Assembly (NCBI GenBank): GCA_947095535.1
Contig: OX352772.1
Location: 121,354,225 to 121,418,224, forward strand
Source of the DNA: Poecilobothrus nobilitatus
Taxonomy: Eukaryota; Arthropoda; Insecta; Diptera; Dolichopodidae
DNA: 64,000 bases
Direction of reading: 5' to 3'
This document shows, piece by piece, positions 54,800-64,000 of this stretch. Position numbers and translations under genes: made by a program. The notes beneath the pieces are model-generated. The model searched no databases. It was not told where the DNA came from and saw only the letters and a program-made list of their open reading frames with translations. Each line of letters starts with the position of its first letter. Positions within the stretch are counted from its first letter, which is position 1.

Positions 54800-56060
54800 A
54801 TATCGTCTTTGTGACTACTAAAGGGTCTTTCAAACTGAGTTTTCAAAAGTAAATAATTAAAAAACATAGAATTTGAATTGGAACTGGAAAAGTTTTTATT
54901 TATTTTTGAAGTACAATGTTTATATTACTGTTTATTATTACGTTTTGAAGTACATTTCTACTCTGCAATTCATATCTCTCATGTGACCACCTCTTACGTC
55001 TCTACAGTACCTTATTCTTTTATCAAAATTTTCGGGCATATTCTGGCATAGTTGAATAGTATTCTGGCTCTATCTCACCAATAATAGTCAAACATCAGGT
55101 ATTGCAGATAAATTGACTGATAAAATAAGTTCAATTGAAAAGGATATAATGAATATAGGGGTTAAATTAGATGCTAGTTTAGATACATCTTTCGATATGT
55201 TTAGATACAACCAAATGTATCTAAGTCAAAATTCAAAGGACATTTGGACTCAGACTTATGAACAGTTCATTTCATAATTCCTTTATGTTTAAGCCGATAA
55301 CCTCTGAAACAGAGGAATACACTAATAAAGTGACTAAAGATGCTTTGGGTTCAAAATTAAAAATATAATGGCAATTAATTACTTAATGAAATTCTTCAAT
55401 GATGTTCCAATTTCGCTATCTTGCCATCTTCATCCTCCGCTTTATCATTAATGGAAGAAGTTCAACACAGTGCTACTACTAAGAAAGTTCGGTTTGCTCA
55501 TCCAAATATTAAAGATATTAAAACTGTCATCGAGCAGAAATTAACTAAGGATTATTATGAACCTGTAACTATCCAATACTTTTCTAATTTTGCAGCGTCA
55601 ACAATTTCTAGTTATCTTAGTAAGTTTTTAAAAAATACTTTTAATTTAAATAGTCTTGTCTTTTAAAGTTGTTGTACCTATATCCAAAGTTTGCGAAATT
55701 ATTAATTACAAACGATGGAGCAAATGTACAATAATAAAAAAATTTGTATGCAATATTAATTTAGAGATTTCACCTACGAACATCTACACGAAGGTTAACA
55801 CTGACAAAAATAAACTTTTACTAAACCCTTTTGCTATCCCGTTTACTAATATAAACAGCAATAAAAAACTTACTATTAATAGTACAACATCAACTAGAGG
55901 TTCTAAATATCCTAACTTTATTCAAGAGGAATTTTAAAACCAGGAGCGTTTAGCTCTGCCAATTTAATTGATAATAACTATGGAAATGATATTTAATATA
56001 ATAGCTACAACAATAACAATTGAATATAATAAATATAGAAATTAAATAAGTAATAATAAT
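54800..56060 (+). pseudogene. Block S, first direct copy: LINE ORF1-like gene
   Basis: Plus-strand pieces in order: a coiled-coil region (about 55100-55260, KLTDKISSIEKDIMNIGVKL, QNSKDIWTQ); a basic middle at 55440-55666 (KKVRFAHPNIKDIKTVIEQK, SSYLSKFLKNTFNLN); and at 55656-55937 FKVVVPISKVCEIINYKRWS, CTIIKKFVCNINLEISPTNI and SNKKLTINSTTSTRGSKYPN, then an Asn-rich tail. The SFKV-VP...W...IKKF pattern is typical of the end of LINE ORF1 proteins. About 60 bases present in S' are deleted near 55650. Stops make it inactive. Confidence 0.65.
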
Positions 56061-56099
56061 TATAATAACAATAATAATAGTTAATGCTCCAATATTTCG

Positions 56100-56337
56100 A
56101 CGAGTACTAATAGGATTGAAAGTAGCCTGGGTTTACCAATTAGGCGTAAGGCGTGATTTTGGATTTTCTCCAGGCAACTTTGTCAAGTTTGCCAAACGGC
56201 TAGTCCATGAGTCTGATGTATACTCCATCTTAGGTCGTATGTAAACTTTATAGATAGTGGATAGACCATTAGGAGAAAAGTGGGCTTTACAGCGTGAGAG
56301 AAAACCCAAACATTTAGCAGCGTTCATAGAAAAATAT
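56100..56337 (-). mobile_element. LINE post-RT fragment
   Basis: In minus-strand order AAKCLGFLSRCKAHFSPNGL and IYKVYIRPKMEYTSDSWTS match the LINE tail at 6290-6632. It sits exactly between block S and block P'. Confidence 0.75.
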
Positions 56338-57625
56338 GGGCATTCCATGAAATTTTTAGCATATTTCCAAAAAAAAATTTGAAAAAATGTGCTTATCAGT
56401 TTCACCCTGTCCGTCTGCTCGTCCGTCCATCTGTTTACAAAACTTCTACACCGTTAAAGATAGAGAAAAAAATTTTAAGTATGGGTAGGTCTCATAAAAA
56501 TATTAATTTTGTGGAACAAGTTTTTCATGTAGCCCCATTAATTCTTAATTACATGATATATTTTAAGATCATCAGGATAGGTAAGGTGGACAATGTCTGA
56601 TAAGCAATAAGAAAGATCACTTGCATATATATTGAATAAAAGTGGTCCTAAGTGACTATCTTGGGGTATCACAGAGTTAGATATAGTACCTTGAAATTTA
56701 TGGGCTTAGATATAGTACCTTCAAATTTAACAAATCGTATTCTTTCAGTGACATATCACTTAATCGATTTTAATATGGAGCCATTGGTACCTAGCTTTGC
56801 CAATTTGTCTTCTAATAAATAAATCATAATATTATTTATTTATATCTGCAGGCCTTTTTCCATAGAGCATAATATATCTGATGGGCAAACCATCAGGTTA
56901 GTGGTGGTTGAACGATCTTTTATACTTTTGATACTTATATACTTTTGAAGAACAAGTGACTACGAAAGCCACTTAAGTCTTCTTTAGATTCTTTAGCAGA
57001 CATTCCTTCAATTTCATAATATTTGTTTATTTTATTTTATTTTAATTACCAAAACAAGGTATGTACCTATTAATAAAAAAAGAACAAATAAACATACATA
57101 TATATAATTAATATTATATCTATATAAATATAAACATATAAAACATTGATATTGAAAAAATACATGAAATATGATTGCAATTCTTATTGATTAATTTATA
57201 TGTATAATATTACAACTACATTTAACACTTAAAAAACAAAAAACTAAATTTGGTTACCTACAAAAAAAACTTAAACTCTTAATAGCATATTTTATAATTA
57301 TTCTTAATGGTATGTATGTAAACAATAAACCGTACTACTAAAAAAAATAATAAAACTTGATGACATAATCAAAATATACTTTAAATACTTAATGTAGAGT
57401 TATGAATATATGAACATTATTATGTAATTAAATTACAATGACTTTTTTGTGAAAATTAATACAAAAAAATTATAATAACACATTTGAATAAATTTATGAA
57501 AAGTAAATTTATGAATTGGTTAGAATTAATTGTCTGAGATTAAAAAATTTAAAAAGTGTTGATGTAAAGTGTTTTTGAAGGTATTTCAGTGTTTTTGAGA
57601 TAACTCATTTTATTGAATGTAATAA
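56338..57625. repeat. Duplication block P', second copy
   Basis: Second copy of 45093-46358, including the cgtc-type repeat and the LINE C RT fragment (about 56545-56830, minus strand). A small local duplication (about 57488-57520) is specific to this copy. The right junction at about 57625 joins directly to block Q', skipping the 4.7 kb that lie between P and Q in the first copy. Confidence 0.9.
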
Positions 57626-57629
57626 CATT

Positions 57630-58618
57630 CAGAGGAACTGAATCACTATCAACAATTACAAATTCTATTATATAAACTTTACTTATAATTTTACACTTAA
57701 TTTTAGCTACGCTTTTCGTTGTAATTTTAAAATCCCCATAAGCAGATAAACTGTATTCATTATTTGCAATATCTGAATAGTTCACATTTAAAATAAAAAA
57801 AACTTATATGACAGAATATTTATTCTGCACCCGTATCCAACGTGAAAACAATTGGTTGATTATTAATTTCAACTTTTTCATACCAACAATGGTTATTTCT
57901 CAAGTTAAATATGGTATCAACATAAAAACTATTATCATCACTTACATTTTGATCTAATATTTCTTCCACATTCTTTTTATTGCATGCTGCCGCAAAATGA
58001 TTGAATTTTCCACAACCTAAACAATTTTTTCCGTTTACTGGACGCTTTCCGTTTAAATAATTTTCCCTGCTAAATTTACAATTTCTAGTTAAACTTCTAT
58101 TATCCCTATAATTATTTCTAGTATTATTAATTTGTCTTTTTGACCCAACAACAGTTTTATAATTTTGACTATAATTTTTATTAACACTAACATTATTATT
58201 ATAATTTACAGCGTTACCTTTTTTACCATTGTTACTATAATTTTTTTTGATTATCCTTTTGCACTATATTTACGTTACCAGTTTGACCACATTTAAAATT
58301 AACCTAAGTTTTTGTCAATATTTCAAACTGCTTCTTTGACACTTCAGCTACTCTGGCAATTTCATTAGCTTTTTGCGCGTTTAAATTTTTCTGTTTCTAA
58401 AATTTTTTCTGTATATTTCTGCCACTCTTACCAAACACCAGTCGATCTCTAAAACTCCTCTTTTATTGATCCCAAAACAACACAATTTTACTAACTTTTT
58501 CAGATCCGTAAGCCAGTTTCCAAAAGATTCCATACATTGCTGATTATGAATATAAAATATAAAAGTAGCATATACATCATTTGTTTTTAGTAGACAAACA
58601 TTTTCAAATTTTTTACCA
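57630..58618 (-). pseudogene. gag: Duplication block Q', second copy (Mag-like protease end and gag)
   Basis: Second copy of 51038-52025. Protease text (SLSAYGDFKITTKSVAKIKC, 57785-57640), zinc-knuckle text near 57990-58080 and the capsid region near 58400-58600 are readable with stops. It joins block R' at about 58618 in the middle of gag. Confidence 0.82.
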
Positions 58619-58619
58619 C

Positions 58620-59770
58620 CAGGTATTATTTATGTGAATAAATAAAGTTATCATAATTTTACCTGGTGAATGGTTTGGCATTATTTACTTCTGGTAAAGT
58701 AGAAGAATGATATTTGGCTATTACTAAGCTGGCGTTATTATCAACTATTTTTGAAGTAGAAACAAGTTTTTAGGTTATAACTAAGCTAGGGTCTTGTATA
58801 TCGTTCAATATATTTGTTTTTGTATGTGTTGAACTTTTATTTAAATAATGACTTAATTGTGTAGTGTTTTCAGATTTGCTTTCTTTGAAAGTACGGGTTT
58901 GAAAGAGGCTTGTGTAAGTGTTGGATAGGTTTGTCTTGAGATGGAAGGTGCTTTGTTAAATTTATAATTGTAAGGATTAGGAAAGTTTTTCGCATTACTA
59001 ACATTCTTACATTTATTTTTTAAGTTAGTTTACTAGAGTTCTTAGATTATAAATTAATCTATTATTATTACGTTTGTTCAACTTTAGGTACCTGTTTCTC
59101 CAGTGCATTAAAGTGATGTTATTGTCAATGAACAACGTATCAATATTGCCCGCAAAGAAAAATCCAATCGCACTTAAGTGAAATAGATATCTTGAAACAT
59201 TCGCATTTGTATTTTTTTCTTTTTACCAACTGTTTCGGAATTATTTTTTCTGCACTTAAGATGGGAATCCTAGAGTTGTCATAAAAGATTTGTTGTATAC
59301 GCTGCTGTGTACTTCCAAATAGTACTCCTTTTAACATGTAAACCGCAACCAAAATGGAACTTTAGTTCCATTGCTCAACTTTCTATTTTTTGTATGATAT
59401 TTTCGGTTGTTAATTTCCGAAGTGGACGTTTCATTACTTTGTTTTAAATCGACGGCTTTTAGCTCCTCCTGCATAGATGGACAATGGACTGGAAATATAT
59501 CGCCTGGGGCTAAAGCTGAGATCTGAATAATTTTATTTTCTTAGGAAACAAACATATTATCAATTTTATTAATTCCATTACGAAGTTCGGTTGACACAGA
59601 AACTAGGCTTTCTTGTAATTGTATAACCAAACTATATACACAAAATTCCAAATTCCGAAAAATTCGCTGGCGTGTCATTATAAACTTTTTAAAGATCTTG
59701 CCCTTTGTTTTTTTTGTATAACCTCCAATGAATTATTTATGTCCGACATTGCATTTAAAAATTTGTTAGT
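58620..59770. repeat. Duplication block R', second copy
   Basis: Second copy of 53607-54790. On the minus strand it carries the same ORF1-like C-terminal part (VAVYMLKGVLFGSTQQRIQQ, KRKKYKCECFKISISLKCDW at 59352-59140). Confidence 0.88.
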
Positions 59771-60159
59771 TAATTCATCCAATTTATGATTTAAAATATT
59801 TATAATCGAGCGACTGCTAAAATATTCTGATGCGTTAGTTATGTTTTTACTTCTACATATTTTCTTTAAGAGGTTGTCTATGTTCTTCGAGGTCTCCAAT
59901 TAATTTTTATTATTGAGTCGAATCAGTCGATGTAATTTAAGTGCCATGCCGTCTTTTTCTTTACATAGGTTGTAATATTTCGGTTGTCGCTATTATCATA
60001 CATCGTCCTAAAAAGAATGCGAGTATTTTGGCAGTCGGTACACACGAAAACTTCATTGAGTTCTTGATGGAATTGTATTTTAGATGCTCCGATACATGAT
60101 CCATAGAGTTTTCTCTTGCAAATAACTTTCCATGTTAATCTCTTTGAAGAGTTATCCAT
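59678..60159 (-). pseudogene. LINE ORF1-like gene, N-terminal part (continues block R')
   Basis: The ATG at 60159 opens MDNSSKRLTWKVICKRKLYG, followed by a Cys/His cluster (C-K..SC....H....VCTDC) that looks like a small zinc finger, then a stop at 59923. A second frame (59899-59678) gives a coiled coil: NIDNLLKKICRSKN, ILNHKLDELTNKFLNAMSDI. With the C-terminal part in R' this makes a finger, coiled coil, RNA-binding layout. The first copy lacks this N-terminal part. Confidence 0.6.
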
Positions 60160-60243
60160 CGCTGTATAGCTAAACAGGTCACATTTAAAATTCACGTTTG
60201 TTAATGTTATTTTTATATATTTTTTTTTCAAATTGAAAAACAA

Positions 60244-60884
60244 AAGTAATGTTGAGTAATATTTACAACCCGATTATTCTAAATATTTGACCGTAATTTA
60301 AAACTATAGTTCTGATTAAAATACGTGAATTAAGTAACAAAAACAAACACGTATGTACTGATTAATGGTTGGAATAAGAATGAATTATAAAAATTTATTC
60401 ATTGTCTGCTGCTATATTTCTCCTATAGTAAAGTTCAGATTTATAATCAAGTTAATAATGTAATTGGTCGGTAAAAATCCTCAATCCAAACTCTCCTCGT
60501 GGGTGCCCACAGGAAAAAATCACTAACTAAGTGGTTAGATACTGAGGGAAAGGCAAACTAAGTCTGTCTTTATGTGTCCTATTATTGACAGCTTGGTTTT
60601 TAGCGGTACCATTGGATTAGCACAAGAAATCTAACCAAGATGTGCATTAGAGGCACAAGATGGTTAGATTAATTTTGAAGTAAATAAAGTTGATGTGACT
60701 TTTACATAACAAACACTATGACTATTATTTTACTGCATGGTTACTTATAAATGCAATTTGAATTTATGGTGTCAATTTCGTAACTTTTGTGACGTAGATG
60801 TTACCAAAAGGGAGCATTTTTAGTTACAATAACTGAATATGGTTACCACTAAATGTAACCGCGATGAAACCGCCTAAGTAAACA
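60244..60884. other. Spacer unique to the second duplication copy
   Basis: No gene recognised. It is less AT-rich than its surroundings at 60480-60700, with tggttagat and its inverse atctaacca occurring within 150 bp (60532, 60629, 60660). This may be a small insertion; no boundary repeats were found. Confidence 0.45.
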
Positions 60885-62200
60885 CACAATATCGTCTTTG
60901 TGACTACTTAAGGGTCTTTCAAACTGAGTTTTCAAAAGTAAATAATTAAAAGACATAGAATTTGAATTGGAACTGGAAAAGTTTTTATTTATTTTTGAAA
61001 TACAATGTTTATATTACTGTTTTTTATTAAGTTTTGAAGTACATTTCTACTGTGCAATTCATATCTCTCATGCGACCACCTCTTACGTCTCTACAGTACC
61101 TTATTCTTTTATCAAAATTTTCGGGCATATTCTGTCATAGTTGAATAGTATTCTGGCTCTGTCTCACCAATAATAGTCAAACATCAGATATTGCAGATAA
61201 ATTGACTGATAAAATAAGTTCAATTGAAAAGGATATAGTGAATATAGGGGTTAAATTAGATGCTAGTTTAGATACATTTTTCGATACGTTTAGATACAAC
61301 CAAATGTATCTAAGTCAAAATTCAAAGGGCATTTGGACTCAGACTGATAAACTGTTCATTTCATAATTCCTTTAAGTTTAAGCCGATAACCTCTGAAACA
61401 GTGGAATACACTAATAAAGTGACTAAAGATGCTTTAGGTTAAAAATCAAAAATATAATGGTAATTAATTACTTAATGAAATTCTTCAATGATGTTCCAAT
61501 TTCGCTATCTTGCCATCTTTATCCTCATCTTAATCATTAACGGAAGAAGTTCAGCACAGTTCTACTACTAAGAAAGTTCGATTTGTTCATCCAAATATTA
61601 AAGATATTAAAACTGTCATCGAGCAGAAATTAACTAAGGATTATCATGAACCTGTAACTATCCAATACTTTTCTAATTTTGCAGCGTCAACAATTTCTAG
61701 TTATCTTAGTAAGTTTTAAAAAAATACTTTTAATTTAAATTGTGTTAAAATAGTCTACATTACTTCTAAAAATCTCAGATATAAACCAAAATACAAATCT
61801 TTTAAAGTTGTTGTACCTATATCCAAAGTTTGCGAAATTATTAATTACAAGCGATGGAGCAAATGTACAATAATAAAAAAATTTGTATGCAATATAAATT
61901 TAGAGATTTCACCTACGAACATCTACACGAAGGTTAACACTGACAAAAATAAACTTTTATTAAACCCTTTTGCTATACCGTTTACTGATATAAACAGCAA
62001 TAAAAAAACTTACTATTAATAGTACAACATCAACTAGAGGTTCTAAATATCCTAACTTTATTCAAGAGGAATTTTAAAACCATTAGCCGTTAGCTCTGCC
62101 AATTTAATTGATAATAACTATGGAAATGATATTAATTATAATAGCTACAACAATAACAATTAAAAATAATAAATATAGAAATTAAATAAGTAATAATAAT
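60885..62200 (+). pseudogene. Block S', second direct copy: LINE ORF1-like gene
   Basis: Second copy of block S. It keeps about 60 bases missing from S, giving VKIVYITSKNLRYKPKYKSF before KVVVPISKVCEIINYKRWS (about 61745-61860), so the RNA-binding-like end is more complete here. Stops remain in the coiled-coil part. The Asn-rich tail (DNNYGNDINYNSYNNNN) runs into the microsatellite DNA on its right. Confidence 0.65.
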
Positions 62201-62455
62201 TATAATAACAATAATAATAGTAATCAAAAAAATACTACTAATAAGATTAATAATAACAATAATAAAAGTAATAACAAAAGTAAAAAAAAAAACTAATAGA
62301 ATATTAATAAGAATAATAAAAGTAATAACAAAAGTAAAAAAAAAACTAATAGAATATTAATAAGAATAAAAAAAGTAATAACAAAAGTAAATAAAAAAAT
62401 TCTAATAAGAATATTAATAAGAATAATAATAATAACAATAGTAATAATAATTAGA
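62201..62455. repeat. Degenerate Asn-codon tract with about 53-bp tandem units
   Basis: Three to four units with agaatattaataagaataa, aaagtaataacaaaagta and an A run; unit starts near 62245, 62297, 62350 and 62405. In the AAT/AAC frame the first unit reads as Asn, Ser and Lys codons up to a stop near 62295. It bridges the ORF1-like gene and the hexamer array. Confidence 0.8.
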
Positions 62456-64000
62456 ATAACAATAACAATAAGAATAACAATAACAATAACAATAACAATA
62501 ACAATAACAATAACAATAACAATAACAATAACAATAACAATAACAATAACAATAACAATAACAATAACAATAACAATAACAATAACAATAACAATAACAA
62601 TAACAATAACAATAACAATAACAATAACAATAACAATAACAATAACAATAACAATAACAATAACAATAACAATAACAATAACAATAACAATAACAATAAC
62701 AATAACAATAACAATAACAATAACAATAACAATAACAATAACAATAACAATAACAATAACAATAACAATAACAATAACAATAACAATAACAATAACAATA
62801 ACAATAACAATAACAATAACAATAACAATAACAATAACAATAACAATAACAATAACAATAACAATAACAATAACAATAACAATAACAATAACAATAACAA
62901 TAACAATAACAATAACAATAACAATAACAATAACAATAACAATAACAATAACAATAACAATAACAATAACAATAACAATAACAATAACAATAACAATAAC
63001 AATAACAATAACAATAACAATAACAATAACAATAACAATAACAATAACAATAACAATAACAATAACAATAACAATAACAATAACAATAACAATAACAATA
63101 ACAATAACAATAACAATAACAATAACAATAACAATAACAATAACAATAACAATAACAATAACAATAACAATAACAATAACAATAACAATAACAATAACAA
63201 TAACAATAACAATAACAATAACAATAACAATAACAATAACAATAACAATAACAATAACAATAACAATAACAATAACAATAACAATAACAATAACAATAAC
63301 AATAACAATAACAATAACAATAACAATAACAATAACAATAACAATAACAATAACAATAACAATAACAATAACAATAACAATAACAATAACAATAACAATA
63401 ACAATAACAATAACAATAACAATAACAATAACAATAACAATAACAATAACAATAACAATAACAATAACAATAACAATAACAATAACAATAACAATAACAA
63501 TAACAATAACAATAACAATAACAATAACAATAACAATAACAATAACAATAACAATAACAATAACAATAACAATAACAATAACAATAACAATAACAATAAC
63601 AATAACAATAACAATAACAATAACAATAACAATAACAATAACAATAACAATAACAATAACAATAACAATAACAATAACAATAACAATAACAATAACAATA
63701 ACAATAACAATAACAATAACAATAACAATAACAATAACAATAACAATAACAATAACAATAACAATAACAATAACAATAACAATAACAATAACAATAACAA
63801 TAACAATAACAATAACAATAACAATAACAATAACAATAACAATAACAATAACAATAACAATAACAATAACAATAACAATAACAATAACAATAACAATAAC
63901 AATAACAATAACAATAACAATAACAATAACAATAACAATAACAATAACAATAACAATAACAATAACAATAACAATAACAATAACAATAACAATAACAATA
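62456..64000. repeat. (AATAAC)n hexamer array, at least 1.5 kb, runs off the window
   Basis: From about 62474 the sequence is perfect AATAAC repeated to the last base (more than 250 units). A few imperfect units (aataag) lie at the left edge. The perfection over 1.5 kb fits recent expansion or an assembly artefact. It is not coding: the long Leu-only frame on the minus strand is just TTA TTG read in one phase. Confidence 0.97.

Noticed and set aside
62451..63998. 515-codon minus-strand frame encoding almost only Leu
   Set aside because: It is the AATAAC hexamer read in the TTA-TTG phase; no coding meaning.

Overview
The window looks like repeat-dense, strongly AT-rich chromosomal DNA of an insect. 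I see no bacterial operon signals and no convincing single-copy host gene. Almost everything that can be read is a transposable element or its remains: LTR retroelements with tRNA-Ser-type primer sites, a Maverick/Polinton, a PIF/Harbinger element and at least six LINE types. A fly is possible because of TACATACATATGTA-type words and a 'tatacccgtacg...cgtccgtccgtc' repeat like those common in Diptera, but that is a weak inference.

Layout. 1-5.8 kb: a Ty3/gypsy errantivirus-like element on the minus strand, with a 1465-bp part of pol present twice. 6.3-6.9 kb: a LINE tail. 8.2-15.5 kb: a decayed Maverick/Polinton on the minus strand (protein-primed DNA polymerase B, then integrase with chromodomain), with a 3'-truncated LOA-like LINE between the two genes. 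15.6-21.3 kb: non-coding repeats, including a 221-bp-arm inverted repeat and a 2.9-kb insertion flanked by 21-bp direct repeats. 21.3-26.4 kb: copy 1 of a PHD-finger LINE (here LINE A) with a 1.6-kb insertion. 26.8-29.67 kb: a second polymerase B fragment and a broken endonuclease/RT LINE (LINE B). 29.67-44.87 kb: copy 2 of LINE A, split by a PIF/Harbinger transposon (30.87-33.64 kb) and by an errantivirus-like provirus (34.475-44.067 kb, ATAT target duplication). The provirus 3' LTR is itself split by another LINE B copy (40.513-43.885 kb, 11-bp target duplication) that begins with a tRNA-like sequence.

45.1-62.2 kb: a collinear composite duplication. Four blocks (P, Q, R, S) made of pieces of LINE C, a Mag-like gypsy element and LINE ORF1 genes occur in the same order twice, with large deletions in the second copy; a further copy of S lies inverted at 48.5-49.7 kb. 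From 62.45 kb to the window end there is an almost perfect (AATAAC)n array, which follows an Asn-codon-rich tract of the S-type ORF1.

Nothing here works as a pathway. The value of the window is its stratigraphy: which element sits in which, what was deleted, and a few junctions (tRNA/LINE, gag segment inside one LTR, coding Asn tract/microsatellite) that suggest unusual events. All protein calls come from reading motifs by eye; no database search was possible.
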